Counted from the stretch's first letter, positions 17,842-27,118 are shown. The stretch: DNA of 64,000 nucleotides from JAIVGV01 sp032229975 (GCA_032229975.1 JAVXVG010000015.1:1-64000), one strand, 5' to 3'. A program made the numbers and translations. Notes: generated by a model from the sequence alone, not told the origin.

Positions 17842-18363
17842 ATGACGAAGAAGAGAGAGGCGGAGCAGCGTGAAGGCTCGCGGCAACGCTCGACGCGTGT
17901 GAGCAGGAAGGATCAGATTCTCTCGCTCTACCTATCCGGCATCACCGAGGTGGAAGACCTCGCGATGATCACGAACGCGCGTCCTTCATACGTCGGCTCG
18001 ACGTTGCAAGAGGCTGGACTCAAGACCGGCTACTTCGATCTCTACACATCTTCGGCGCAGCCGATGAACGTCTATTCCAAGTTCTTCGCGCGCCAGCTCG
18101 GCTTCAAGGACGAGGAGACGGCGCGCGCGAGCGTCGAGCTGATCGACCGACTCTGCAAACAGTTTGAGTTGGCGGGCGACCGCGCCGGTCAGCACCACGC
18201 GCTCGTGATGGCCCTCACCATGTACGACCGCGCGCGCTGGACGGGCAAGGCTGCGGAGGCGAACATCTTCCGCGCGTGGCTGATGGATAACTTGCGCGAG
18301 GCTGTCGCATCAGACGACGAAGCGAATGACTTGGAGACAGGGCCGGATGAGGCGGAAAGCTGA
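17842..18363 (+). CDS. Conserved hypothetical protein with HTH-like segment
   Basis: I do not recognise this 173-aa soluble protein. The basic amino terminus (MTKKREAEQREG) leads into a helix-turn-helix-like stretch, KDQILSLYLSGITEVEDLA and then NARPSYVGSTLQEAGL, that resembles a short DNA-binding or sigma-4-like fold. The remainder is helical and acidic at its end. The ATG at 17842 was chosen because AGGAGACAAGGAG lies just upstream; the open frame itself extends to 17743 without a ribosome binding site. A small unknown protein follows on the same strand at 18422. Confidence 0.7.
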   Translation: MTKKREAEQREGSRQRSTRVSRKDQILSLYLSGITEVEDLAMITNARPSYVGSTLQEAGLKTGYFDLYTSSAQPMNVYSKFFARQLGFKDEETARASVELIDRLCKQFELAGDRAGQHHALVMALTMYDRARWTGKAAEANIFRAWLMDNLREAVASDDEANDLETGPDEAES

Positions 18364-18421
18364 TCGGAATTTTGCCAGTCGCGCGGCGTCGCTCACGTGA
18401 CGTTGCGGGGAGGTCTAACGC

Positions 18422-18700
18422 TTGATCGTCGAAGGCTTCGACAATGCATGGCACGTCCTGCGCGGGTGGGCCAGAGAGGGTTACGAGTTTTTCTCGTTAG
18501 AGGGCAGTGGACGCGTGCCGCAGCCACGCCCTTTGCGCCGCGAAGAGATTCCCACGGAAGGTGTGGCCGGTCTCGACTACTTCTCCATCCCCTCTCTCGC
18601 GCCTTCTATCGCCGGTGACAATCCCGATGCGGAGCGCGCGCTCACGCCCGCCGAGATTCTGCTCGCCGCCGCGATTGCCGAAGGTTGGGAGCCGGATTGA
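18422..18700 (+). CDS. Small hypothetical protein, TTG start
   Basis: This 92-aa protein has no recognised family. It starts at TTG with an excellent GGGGAGG eight bases upstream, which argues that it is real. It is acidic and Pro-rich with no membrane segment; the carboxy terminus (TPAEILLAAAIAEGWEPD) looks helical. It lies 58 bp after the gene at 17842 and may be co-transcribed with it. Confidence 0.55.
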   Translation: MIVEGFDNAWHVLRGWAREGYEFFSLEGSGRVPQPRPLRREEIPTEGVAGLDYFSIPSLAPSIAGDNPDAERALTPAEILLAAAIAEGWEPD

Positions 18701-18772
18701 GTTTGGGCTTTGCGCCGGAGAGTAGAGATGCTTTTCGCCGTGCTTCAAGAGACGTGCGGCGTGGATCGTGTC

Positions 18773-19375
18773 TTACTGCTTTTGAGCGGAGCTACTTAAA
18801 TTCTTCGTCGTGCCTTCCGTGACGCTGAAGCCCACGGGGATGAATTCCGAAGTGTCTGCCACAGGCAGCGACGGTCGCTCCGGTGTCTGAACGAGTGCGT
18901 CGAGGCTAATGGCCGCCGCGCGCTTCTCCGCTTCGACGATCTTCCTGCTGACGAAGAGACCGTTGATGATTAGCCCAAGCCCGATCATGAACGGGACGAT
19001 ACCCGCAACCCACAAGCGCGCGACGATGTGATCTTCGCCGGGCTGGAGTTCACCACTGCGAACAACACCTTCCATAAATAGTTTTAGAAAGATCATCACG
19101 CCGACGCCGATGCATGAAGTGATCACGCCGCCCTTGATCTCGTTGTAGCGTTTCACCTCGGCGGTCAGGCCGCGCTGTTTTTCAAGCTCGGCATTGCGCC
19201 GCTTGCGCTCGCCTTCGGAGAGGAACATCTCCGCGACCCACGTTTTGCTCCAGTCAAACTTCTCGTCCTTCTCGCGCGATGCCACGACCTGCCGGACGGC
19301 GAACAGATTCGCGCCGCACAGATTGCAGAACTTCAGCTCATCTTTCTGGTTTGCACCGCACTGTGGGCAGAACAT
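18773..19375 (-). CDS. Zinc-ribbon membrane protein
   Basis: This 200-aa protein starts with a double-Cys zinc ribbon (CPQC at 3-6 and CNLC at 17-20). A linker follows, then two transmembrane helices (about 83-104 and 119-141) and a polar tail. Zinc-ribbon plus two-helix proteins are common in acidobacteria and many other phyla, and their roles are mostly unknown. The frame opens further upstream at 19480, but the zinc-ribbon start at 19375 has AAGGAGTCTCCA directly before it. The gene lies 104 bp downstream of an ERF-like gene on the same strand. Confidence 0.75.
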   Translation of the reverse strand: MFCPQCGANQKDELKFCNLCGANLFAVRQVVASREKDEKFDWSKTWVAEMFLSEGERKRRNAELEKQRGLTAEVKRYNEIKGGVITSCIGVGVMIFLKLFMEGVVRSGELQPGEDHIVARLWVAGIVPFMIGLGLIINGLFVSRKIVEAEKRAAAISLDALVQTPERPSLPVADTSEFIPVGFSVTEGTTKNLSSSAQKQ

Positions 19376-19479
19376 TGGAGACTCCTTACCAAGCGAGCAT
19401 CGAAGATGGAACAGGCGCGCGCGCGTGTCTATCGAGGTACGAATGGGGCCGCCATGTTGTTCATACTTTGCGACGGCCA

Positions 19480-20085
19480 TTAGCCGGACGCGCGCTCGCG
19501 GAAAATCTTCAAGACCTCGCGCTTGTCCTGCGGGCTCAGGCTATCGAGCCCGTCCGTGATCTTGAACTTCTGATTCACCCACTTGCGCACCTTCGCCGCG
19601 TCGTAGCCGAGCGACTCCGCCGCTTCCAGAATCTCGCGGTCGAGATCGACGGGCGACTGCGCGGGCGCGACGGGCGTCGCTTTCGCCTGCGCTTTCGTCG
19701 GCCCATTAGCCGGAGGCGTCGCCGTCTGCATCCGCGCAGTCTTCTGTAACTCTTCGCGGCTCGCGATCCCTCGCTTGACCTCGAAGCCAAGCATCGCCAG
19801 CGCGCGACCAACTGCGGAAGTTTCGGCGTTCTCGACGTAGGAGGTCTTGTTCACGTAGGACTCGCCGCGCACCTCGAAGGCGTGGCCGGTGGCGGCGGGC
19901 GCGGCGTCGTCCGGCGAGCGATAGACTTCGGCGCGCATGAGCACGAAGCCGCTCTCAAGGTTGTGCTCGACGATGGACGTGACGATCCGGCCCTCTGCGA
20001 ACCGCTCATAAAACTTTTCCAAACGCTCTGCGACCGGCACGTAGTCTTCAAAACGGTCGCGCGTGCCTCCGGCGGGACGTGACAT
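19480..20085 (-). CDS. ERF/Rad52-like single-strand annealing protein (putative)
   Basis: This 201-aa protein contains YVENAETSAVGRALAMLGFE, which resembles the conserved TSAIGRALANLG-type motif of phage ERF/DdrA/Rad52-like annealing proteins. It also has the preceding strand region with GHAFEVRGESYVNKTS. A Thr/Pro/Ala-rich linker (about 125-145) leads to a short carboxy-terminal helical domain (ILEAAESLGYDAAKVRKWV). Such proteins bind single-stranded DNA and promote strand annealing in repair or phage recombination. No phage genes surround it, so it may be a chromosomal repair protein. The assignment rests on motif resemblance only. Confidence 0.55.
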   Translation of the reverse strand: MSRPAGGTRDRFEDYVPVAERLEKFYERFAEGRIVTSIVEHNLESGFVLMRAEVYRSPDDAAPAATGHAFEVRGESYVNKTSYVENAETSAVGRALAMLGFEVKRGIASREELQKTARMQTATPPANGPTKAQAKATPVAPAQSPVDLDREILEAAESLGYDAAKVRKWVNQKFKITDGLDSLSPQDKREVLKIFRERASG

Positions 20086-20209
20086 GGCAGTTTTGCTCCT
20101 CGTTCAACTTGAACCTTGCGGCAACGGAAATCTAACGCCCGCGCAGACTTTTTTCAACGTCAATGCGTCGGCATCAAGATCATCGACAAAGGATCAGTTC
20201 TTCCATCGA

Positions 20210-21145
20210 TCAACTCTCTTGCCGCGCGACTTCGAGCGACATGAAATCTTCGGCGATGATCGTTTGCGGAAAGACGGCGCGCGCCTGCGCGAGCAGGCTC
20301 GAAAGCTCGATCGCGTTGCCGTGCGCGTAGCGTGGGCTGACGTGCGTGAGGATGAGTCGTCGCACGCGAGCTTCGGCTGCGACGCGCGCGGCTTCAGACG
20401 CCGTCGAATGCGCGCTCTGTCGTGCGAGATGCTCATCCTCGTCCGCGAAGGTCGCTTCGTGGACGAGCACATCTGCGCCTTCTGAGAGCGCAACCGAGTT
20501 GGCGCAGTATGACGTGTCGGTGCAATAGACGAAGGAGCGTCCACGGATTTCGGGCCCGCAAAGCTCTGAGCCATCGAAGGTGCGTCCGTCTTCGAGCGTC
20601 ACCGTCTCGCCGCGCTTGAGGCGGCCGTAGAATGGCCCCTCCGGGATGCCGAGCGAGCGCGCGCGCTCAACGTCGAAGTGGCCGGCGCGATCCCTTTCGT
20701 TGACGCGATAGCCGAACGCAGGGACGCGATGCCGCAGTGTCTGGCAAGAGACGACGAACTCGTCGTCTTCAAAGAGCGTGCCGGGCTCCGCAGTCTGGAA
20801 AGTGAGCGCGTCAGTGATGAGCGTGCGCGTGAGGCGCGCGGTCGTCTGCACAAATTCGCGCAAGCCCGAGGGCCCGTAGAGTCGGATCGGCTGCGAGATT
20901 CCGGCGAGACCCGTCGAGGCGATCAAACCCATCAAGCCCAAGACGTGATCGCCATGCAGGTGCGAGATGAAGATGCGCGTGATCTGGCTGAGGCGCAAAT
21001 CCGTGCGTTGTATCTGATGCTGCGTCGCCTCGCCGCAGTCGAAGAGCCACACCTCGGCGCGCTGCGGCAGCCTCAGGGCCGCCGCCGAGACGTTGCGCGC
21101 GCGCGTCGGCACGCCCGCGCTCGTTCCCAAAAATGTGATGCGCAA
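20210..21145 (-). CDS. rnz: Ribonuclease Z (tRNA 3' endonuclease)
   Basis: This 311-aa metallo-beta-lactamase-fold enzyme trims tRNA 3' ends. It begins ITFLGTSAGVPTRARNVSA and has the zinc motif HLHGDH, an FDCGEATQHQ segment typical of RNase Z, YCTDTSYC, VHEATF, and a final HVSPRYA. The length fits the short bacterial form. The start is TTG at 21145 with GAGGGG about ten bases upstream. It lies alone between an ERF-like gene and a divergent TPR lipoprotein gene. Confidence 0.94.
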   Translation of the reverse strand: MRITFLGTSAGVPTRARNVSAAALRLPQRAEVWLFDCGEATQHQIQRTDLRLSQITRIFISHLHGDHVLGLMGLIASTGLAGISQPIRLYGPSGLREFVQTTARLTRTLITDALTFQTAEPGTLFEDDEFVVSCQTLRHRVPAFGYRVNERDRAGHFDVERARSLGIPEGPFYGRLKRGETVTLEDGRTFDGSELCGPEIRGRSFVYCTDTSYCANSVALSEGADVLVHEATFADEDEHLARQSAHSTASEAARVAAEARVRRLILTHVSPRYAHGNAIELSSLLAQARAVFPQTIIAEDFMSLEVARQES

Positions 21146-21632
21146 ACTTCAGTTACCCCTCAGACAGAGTCTCATGATGGCCCGAACGTGTGCGGATGAG
21201 CGACGACGAGATCCCGTCAGCACATCAAGGGATGATCTAGCACAGCCACGCGCTTAAACCTAGATGCACGCCAAGCGACGCTCGCCTCGTCGCCGCACGA
21301 AAGAGCCTGTCCGGTCGCGCGTTGTGATCGATGCGTGACGTTGAATCCTTGTGTCGAGTCTTCCACCGAGCGGGCCGGCGGGTCAAAGTGTTCGCTGTTC
21401 GTTTTCGCGGGACAAACTCCGCGCTTGCCAGCCAACGGGTTCGATGATAGAGTCCGCAGCCACGTCGCATCTTTCCCCCAAAGGAAAGTTTGTGTACGCG
21501 AGCCAACCGCGTTGCGAGGGCGTGGTTGGCTCGAAAATTTTTAGGCTGTCGCGCGCGTTTGCCTCACGCAACCCGCACAGTTATCCTACCAACTTCGACC
21601 TGCTCCTGATCCGCCGACAGGTATTCTTATCC
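21146..21632. other. Long intergenic/leader region, no gene seen
   Basis: This 487-bp gap between rnz (minus) and the TPR lipoprotein (plus) has no supported coding region. It contains a terminator-like hairpin at 21499-21543, 90 bp upstream of the lipoprotein start. It may therefore hold a 5' leader or a short transcribed RNA. Confidence 0.4.
21499..21543 (+). terminator. Terminator-like hairpin in leader of TPR gene
   Basis: A perfect 10-bp stem (CGAGCCAACC with GGTTGGCTCG) around a 25-nt loop is followed by AAAATTTTTAGG on the plus strand. No plus-strand gene ends nearby, so it could be an attenuator for the downstream lipoprotein gene or the end of a small RNA. Confidence 0.45.
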
Positions 21633-22490
21633 ATGATGCGTCCGCCAAAGAAACTGTTTACCATCGTCTTCTCCTTGCTCTCACTCACAGCCTGCAAGAG
21701 ATCAAGCGGGCCCTCTCAATCTCAGCAGCCGAACGCGACACCGACGCCCCTATCGAATACTGCTCAACAAACACCGGCCGTCTCAGAAGCGCAATTTCAG
21801 GCCCTCAAGCAGAAGTTCAACGAGGAGATGAAGGACGAGCCCGACAACCTGCACTACAACCTCGGCAACATCGCTTTCGCGGCGGGCAAGTATGACGAAG
21901 CGGCCGCCGAGTACACGCAGGCCCTCAAGCTCAATCCAAAGGACGCGGACGCGCAGGCGAGATTAGGCGAGGCATATTTGAAACTCGATAAATCACGGGA
22001 GGCCCTCGCCGCTTTCCAAGTCGCAACGAGACTCGATCCGAAGCAGCCGGATGCGTGGCTGCGGCTCGGCGATCTCTATCGCCGCTTGAATCGACCGCGC
22101 GAAGCCGTCGCCGCCTATAAGCAGTCGCTCGCTGCGAAGCCCGAACAGGCGGGCGTCTATTTCAGTCTCGGCAACGCCTACGACACACTCAAGCAGACGA
22201 GTGATGCCGCCGAGGCCTATCGTCAAGCCGCGCGCCTCAACCCGCAGGACGCGGATGCCTACTACAATCTCGGCAACTGTCTGAGTGGCCTGCATCAGTT
22301 TGACGAAGCGATCAAAGCCTATCAGCAAGCGACAACAATCAAGCCCGAAGATGCTGACTCGCACATGCGTCTCGGCATTCTCTATCTCGAAAAAAAGGAC
22401 AAGGCGGCGGCTACGGATGAGTACAACAAGCTGAAGACTTTGAATCCGAAGTACGCGCAAGAACTAGAGCAGAGACTGTCGCAGCAATGA
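21633..22490 (+). CDS. TPR-repeat lipoprotein
   Basis: This 285-aa lipoprotein has a signal sequence ending in the lipobox LTAC (Cys at about residue 21), a short Ser/Thr/Pro-rich tether and about eight tetratricopeptide repeats. The repeats, such as DNLHYNLGNIAFAAGKYDEA and PDAWLRLGDLYRRLNRPREA, fill the rest of the protein. TPR solenoids mediate protein-protein contacts, and here they would be anchored at the membrane and face the periplasm. The frame opens far upstream, but the signal peptide fixes the start at 21633 or the adjoining ATG at 21636. A second TPR lipoprotein follows on the same strand at 22761. Confidence 0.87.
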   Translation: MMRPPKKLFTIVFSLLSLTACKRSSGPSQSQQPNATPTPLSNTAQQTPAVSEAQFQALKQKFNEEMKDEPDNLHYNLGNIAFAAGKYDEAAAEYTQALKLNPKDADAQARLGEAYLKLDKSREALAAFQVATRLDPKQPDAWLRLGDLYRRLNRPREAVAAYKQSLAAKPEQAGVYFSLGNAYDTLKQTSDAAEAYRQAARLNPQDADAYYNLGNCLSGLHQFDEAIKAYQQATTIKPEDADSHMRLGILYLEKKDKAAATDEYNKLKTLNPKYAQELEQRLSQQ

Positions 22491-22643
22491 ACGTGTGAAA
22501 AGTTGTGACGGATTTGCGCTTACCTTGACCATCAGATTTATCATCACCGTCTTTTAATTCAACCGCAACATGGTCGCAACCTAACGCGCTCGTGCGGCCT
22601 GTATATTCACGACATCCTTTTACGGCAACTGGACGGACGAGAT

Positions 22644-22674
22644 GGGCGGCAGGCTTTGGGGGAGCTTGCCGCCC
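22644..22674 (+). terminator. Probable terminator between TPR genes
   Basis: An 11-bp stem with one G-U pair (GGGCGGCAGGC with GCTTGCCGCCC) and a 9-nt loop is followed by TCTCTCCTTCTT. It lies 154 bp after the TPR gene stop and before the next gene. Confidence 0.55.
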
Positions 22675-22760
22675 TCTCTCCTTCTTGGCGTTGACTTGTC
22701 TCGCGTTTTATCGTAAATCACAACCGGCCCCAGATCGCTTATCCCAACAAAGTTTTCGTT

Positions 22761-23528
22761 ATGCACAAACGGATCGTCATACTCTCTCTGTGTCTGTCGG
22801 CAACCCTTCTTCAAGGTTGCAGCCGCAAGCCTGAGGGGTCTGCGAACAACGACAACACGTCGAACCAGAACGCGGCGACCACACAGTTCGCGGACGTTCC
22901 GGCGGAGCTTCGCGACCCGCAGGACTCAGCCGGATACTACGCGCTCGGCGTCGCGCTCTACAAAAACGATCACGACCGCGAGTCGGTCGATGCCTTCAAG
23001 AAGGCCCTCGAACTCGATCCGCGCAACGCCGACGCGCAACGCCGCCTCGGTCTCGCTTACATGGCGACGGGTGATAAGAAGTTAGCCGAGGAGTCTTACA
23101 AAAGGGCCGTCGAACTCTATGAGAAGCGCGTGAGGGAAGATGCGAAGGATGCCGACGCCACCTACAACCTCGCAGACTCGTATAGCAAGATCGGCGACTA
23201 CGACAAGGCTGCGGAAACTTATCGCCGGGCCATCAAGTTGAAAGAGCCTGACGGCTCGACCTGCTACGACATCGGGCTCGTCTATAACAAGCTCGCGCGC
23301 TACGACGATGCCGCGAAAGCGTTCGCGAAGGCCGTCGAGCTAGACCCGAACGACTATCAATCGCAGGAGGCCCTCGATAAGGCGCGCGAAGATGCGAGCA
23401 AGCTGCGCGAGCGCATCGACTATCAGAAGAAGCTGCTCGAAAAGCAGCGCGGTCAGAACCAGAACAACTCGAACGCCGACGCCAACAAGAACGGCGCGAC
23501 TCTGAAAGCAAAGAACAACAATCGGTAG
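22761..23528 (+). CDS. TPR-repeat lipoprotein
   Basis: This 255-aa protein has a lipoprotein signal ending LLQGC (Cys20), an Asn/Thr-rich spacer, and about four TPR units (YYALGVALYKNDHDRESVDA and similar, with canonical W/L-G-Y-A-F-A-P positions). A charged coiled-coil-like tail and an Asn-rich carboxy terminus follow. It resembles the TPR lipoprotein just upstream and may be a diverged duplicate. It is likely a periplasm-facing scaffold; partners are unknown. Confidence 0.86.
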   Translation: MHKRIVILSLCLSATLLQGCSRKPEGSANNDNTSNQNAATTQFADVPAELRDPQDSAGYYALGVALYKNDHDRESVDAFKKALELDPRNADAQRRLGLAYMATGDKKLAEESYKRAVELYEKRVREDAKDADATYNLADSYSKIGDYDKAAETYRRAIKLKEPDGSTCYDIGLVYNKLARYDDAAKAFAKAVELDPNDYQSQEALDKAREDASKLRERIDYQKKLLEKQRGQNQNNSNADANKNGATLKAKNNNR

Positions 23529-23560
23529 CCGCTCCTTAATCCTTCCAACCGGCCCTCAAT

Positions 23561-24334
23561 TTAACGCGCGCACGTTTGCGCTCGCCCGCCGTCAATCGAA
23601 TAGGTCGCGCCCGTGATCCACGAAGCCCGGTCGGACGCGAGGAACAAGATCAAGTCGGCCACCTCGCGCGCATCGCCGACGCGACCCAGTGGATGCGTCG
23701 TCTTCGAGTGTTCGAGGAAGCGCGCGTAAGCCGCCTCGTCCATGCCGCCGCGCTTGTGCACTTGCGTGACGATCACTCCCGGATTCACCGCATTGATCCG
23801 CACGCCCTTCGGCGCGAGTTCGAGCGCGGCGCAACGCGTCAACTGATCCACCGCAGCCTTCGAGACGCAATAGGCGAGCACGCCCGGAAAAGCGCGCAGG
23901 CCCGTCACGCTCGACACGTTGACGACGTTGCCACTCCGCTCTTCCAAATGCGGGACGGCCAGTCGCATCAGGTTGAACACTGCGCGCAGGTTCACGTCCA
24001 GCATCGCGTCCCAAGCCCCGAGCGTCGTCGTCTCAATAGTCCCGTTCGCGAGAATCCCCGCCGCATTCACGAGCACGTCGAGCACGCCGAAGTCGTCTAT
24101 CGTCTCTCTCACGATGCGCTCGGCATCAGCCTCAATCGTCACGTCGGCGACGATAGCGAAGCTCTCACCGCCTAACTCACTGATCTCTGCGGCCACCCTC
24201 GCCAGAGCCTCGCGCTCGCGACCGACGAGCGCGACCTGCGCGCCCTCTTCCGCGAAACGCAGAGCCGTCGCGCGTCCGATGCCCGAACTCGCGCCCGTCA
24301 CGAGGGCCACCTTGCCACGCATTTCCTCTCCCAT
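23561..24334 (-). CDS. Short-chain dehydrogenase/reductase
   Basis: This 257-aa Rossmann-fold oxidoreductase shows the classical SDR motifs: TGASSGIG for NAD(P) binding, NAAG after strand four, the Ser of NVSSVTG, and YCVSK with catalytic Tyr and Lys. NPGVIVT and a final SIDGG segment complete it. The substrate cannot be deduced; the closest general type is 3-oxoacyl-ACP reductase-like or glucose dehydrogenase-like SDRs. The ATG at 24334 was preferred over an upstream TTG because GGAGG lies six to seven bases before it. Confidence 0.9.
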   Translation of the reverse strand: MGEEMRGKVALVTGASSGIGRATALRFAEEGAQVALVGREREALARVAAEISELGGESFAIVADVTIEADAERIVRETIDDFGVLDVLVNAAGILANGTIETTTLGAWDAMLDVNLRAVFNLMRLAVPHLEERSGNVVNVSSVTGLRAFPGVLAYCVSKAAVDQLTRCAALELAPKGVRINAVNPGVIVTQVHKRGGMDEAAYARFLEHSKTTHPLGRVGDAREVADLILFLASDRASWITGATYSIDGGRAQTCAR

Positions 24335-24395
24335 CAAATGCCTCCGCCAAGAATCGAATTTTCACCGGGTCGCGAAACTCTTCTCCGTGATCTCT

Positions 24396-24456
24396 CTTTG
24401 CGTCTTTGCGCCTTTGAGTAAGACTGATCATCACGCCAAGACGCGAAGATGCAAAG
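24396..24456. repeat. Intergenic imperfect inverted repeat
   Basis: CTTTGCGTCTTTGCGCC (24396-24412) and the roughly complementary CGCCAAGACGCGAAGATGC (about 24434-24452) form an imperfect inverted repeat between the SDR and DUF72 genes. This type of CGTCTTTGCG element is often dispersed in bacterial intergenic DNA. It may act as a terminator. Confidence 0.4.
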
Positions 24457-24487
24457 TAAGCAAAGCATCTGTTTTTGAGATGAACTC

Positions 24488-25234
24488 TTATTCTTCATCT
24501 TCAAACTCTTCGCGTATGAGTCGCTGAAATCGCGTCGCGTCGTCGGCCATGCGCACGTTATTGAACAGGACGTATGAAGTCTCTCCGCGCGGCAGCATCG
24601 CGTAAAGCTCCGATAGCTCCTCATCTTCATATCGATTACGCCCACGCCAGCGCACGTGCAGGCGGAAGTAGCAGCGTTCGGGCGTCGCCGTGCGCTCGAC
24701 GAGCGGATCAACAACGTGGACGAGATCAAGCTCGCGACACAACTCGCCGACGAGTTCGCGCGGCCACTCTCCGCGCGGCTCCCAGAGGAAGATGAATGAC
24801 GCGCGCTTGATTGAAGAGAAGAAGCGACGCAGGTTCGCGACGTTCGCTTCCGTCGGTTTGAACCTCGCCGGACATTGAAAGAGGATGCGACGCGCATTGA
24901 GAGCCTCAGCGCATTCGCGCGTCACCTTCCAACCTTCTTTGACGATCTTTGTCGGACGAAACGACCCACACTCTTCGCGCTCTTTCTCAGTCAGCTCGCG
25001 CTTGAGACGACGGTAGGTCGGACTGGCCCCGTCGTGCGTGATGAGCTGCCACGCTTTGAGCGTGAACTCGAAATCCGCAGGCGCATCTTCGCGCCAACGC
25101 CGCAGAGTTTCGATCTGCGGCGGCTGGTAAAACGTCTGCTGCACCTCGACGACGGGGAAGCGCGAAAAATATTCCGCACGCGACAAGCGAAAGCCGCAAC
25201 AGCCGATCTTCACATCGCGTCGTGCGTTCGTCAT
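24488..25234 (-). CDS. DUF72 family protein
   Basis: This 248-aa protein belongs to the DUF72/YecE family, with the amino-terminal IGCCGFRLSRAEYFSRF and the VEVQQTFYQPP and FEFTLKAWQLITH blocks. Family members adopt a TIM-barrel fold; their reaction is unknown. The ATG at 25234 directly follows an in-frame GTG. It lies 57 bp downstream of ettA on the same strand, so the two may be co-transcribed. Confidence 0.85.
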   Translation of the reverse strand: MTNARRDVKIGCCGFRLSRAEYFSRFPVVEVQQTFYQPPQIETLRRWREDAPADFEFTLKAWQLITHDGASPTYRRLKRELTEKEREECGSFRPTKIVKEGWKVTRECAEALNARRILFQCPARFKPTEANVANLRRFFSSIKRASFIFLWEPRGEWPRELVGELCRELDLVHVVDPLVERTATPERCYFRLHVRWRGRNRYEDEELSELYAMLPRGETSYVLFNNVRMADDATRFQRLIREEFEDEE

Positions 25235-25291
25235 CACCCGCTCGCGCTCGTCCTTGCCGGTTCGCGTTCCTTCGTCAACTACTCGCGACGA

Positions 25292-26977
25292 TTATCCGCG
25301 CGTGAGTTGACGATACTTGATGCGGTGCGGTTGATCGGCAGCCGTGCCGAGGCGCGCGTGGCGGTCGGCCTCGTAGTCGGAATAATTTCCCTCGAACCAT
25401 TCGACGTGGCTGTCGCCCTCAAACGCGAGGATGTGCGTGGCGATGCGGTCGAGAAACCAACGGTCGTGGCTGATGACGACGGCGCAGCCCGCGAAATTTT
25501 CCAGAGCCTCTTCCAGAGCGCGCATCGTGTTCACGTCGAGATCGTTCGTCGGTTCGTCGAGCAGCAGAACGTTCGCGCCCTCCTTCAACATCTTCGCGAG
25601 GTGGACGCGATTGCGCTCGCCGCCGGAAAGCGCGCCGACCTTCTTCTGCTGATCGGAGCCGGAGAAGTTGAAGCGCGCAACGTATGCGCGAGAGTTGACC
25701 TGTCGCGTGCCGAGTTGCACGAGGTCGAGCCCGTCGGCGACGACTTCCCAGATCGTTTTATCGGCGGGTAGGTCACGGCTCTGATCGACGTAAGCGATCT
25801 GTGCGGTCTCGCCGACGCGGAAACTTCCTGCGTCCGGCTGCTCTTGGCCCGTGATCATGCGGAAGAGCGTCGTCTTGCCCGCCCCGTTGGGCCCGATGAC
25901 GCCGACGATGCCGCCCGGTGGCAGCGAGAAACTGAGATCGTCAATCAGCAACTTTTCACTGTAAGCCTTCGAGACGTGCGCGGCGATGATCACGTTGTCG
26001 CCGAGGCGGGGGCCCGGCGGTATGTAAATCTCCAACTCTTCGCCCGCGCGTCGCTGCGTCTCCTGACTCGCAAGCGTCTCATACGCGCTGATGCGCGCCT
26101 TCGATTTCGCATGCCGGCCCTTCGGCGACATCCTGACCCACTCCAACTCTCTGGCGAGCGTGCGCGTGCGCTCGCTCTCCGACTTCTCCTCGCGGCGCAG
26201 ACGTTCCTGCTTCTGTTCGAGCCAAGAAGTGTAGTTGCCTTGCCACGGGATGCCCTGCCCCCGGTCGAGTTCAAGAATCCAGCCCGCGACGTTGTCGAGA
26301 AAATAGCGGTCGTGCGTGACGGCGATGACCGTGCCCTCATAACGTTGCAGGTGTTGTTCGAGCCACGCGACCGACTCTGCGTCCAAGTGGTTCGTCGGCT
26401 CATCGAGCAAGAGTATGTCCGGCTTCTGCAAGAGCAAGCGCACGAGCGCGACGCGACGACGTTCGCCGCCCGACAAGTTTTTGATCGGCGTGTCGCTTGG
26501 CGGGCAGCGCAGCGCATCCATCGCGAGCTCAAGTCGGCTGTCTAAATTCCACGCGTCGAGCGCGTCGAGTTTTTCCTGCACCTCGCCCTGTCGTTCGAGC
26601 AGCGTGCTCATCGCGTCGTCGGACATCTCCTCGCCAAACTTCGCGTTGATCTCGTCGTACTCTTTGAGCAGGTCAACCGACTCCTGCATTCCCTGCTCGG
26701 CGATCTCTCTGACGGTCTTCGATTCGTCGAGACGCGGCTCCTGTTCGAGATAGCCGATGGTGTAGCCGGGCGCGATGACGGTCTCACCGACGATCTCACG
26801 ATCGACGCCCGCGATGATGCGCAGCAAGCTGGACTTGCCCGATCCGTTCAGACCGAGCACGCCGATCTTCGCGCCGTAAAAATATGAGAGGTAGATGTCT
26901 TTGAGGACGGGCCGCTTGTCGTAGAACTTGGAGACTCCGACCATCGAGTAGATCACTTTATTCGGGACAGTGCTCAT
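25292..26977 (-). CDS. ettA: ABC-F protein, energy-dependent translational throttle EttA
   Basis: This 561-aa soluble protein has two ATP-binding cassettes: Walker A GLNGSGKSS and GPNGAGKTT, signatures LSGGERRRVAL and LSGGERNRVHL, and Walker B LLLDEPTNHLDAES and LLLDEPTNDLDV. An arm and interdomain linker (about 240-300) separate them. EttA binds the ribosomal E site and gates the first elongation step according to ATP/ADP level. The full-length match from YSMVGVSKFYDKRPVLKDI supports EttA over other ABC-F members. The start at 26977 avoids an upstream frame extension without a signal. Confidence 0.95.
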   Translation of the reverse strand: MSTVPNKVIYSMVGVSKFYDKRPVLKDIYLSYFYGAKIGVLGLNGSGKSSLLRIIAGVDREIVGETVIAPGYTIGYLEQEPRLDESKTVREIAEQGMQESVDLLKEYDEINAKFGEEMSDDAMSTLLERQGEVQEKLDALDAWNLDSRLELAMDALRCPPSDTPIKNLSGGERRRVALVRLLLQKPDILLLDEPTNHLDAESVAWLEQHLQRYEGTVIAVTHDRYFLDNVAGWILELDRGQGIPWQGNYTSWLEQKQERLRREEKSESERTRTLARELEWVRMSPKGRHAKSKARISAYETLASQETQRRAGEELEIYIPPGPRLGDNVIIAAHVSKAYSEKLLIDDLSFSLPPGGIVGVIGPNGAGKTTLFRMITGQEQPDAGSFRVGETAQIAYVDQSRDLPADKTIWEVVADGLDLVQLGTRQVNSRAYVARFNFSGSDQQKKVGALSGGERNRVHLAKMLKEGANVLLLDEPTNDLDVNTMRALEEALENFAGCAVVISHDRWFLDRIATHILAFEGDSHVEWFEGNYSDYEADRHARLGTAADQPHRIKYRQLTRG

Positions 26978-27118
26978 TGCGGTTTCTTCGCTCACCTTTC
27001 GCTTCGCAGTTGGATTATCGTGTGCAGCACATCTTAACACTTTCGACCCGACGCGCGCCTCAAGCTATACTCGTCAGCAGTTTCAAGCGAACAACTTTTT
27101 TAACAGAAGGTGAGTTTG

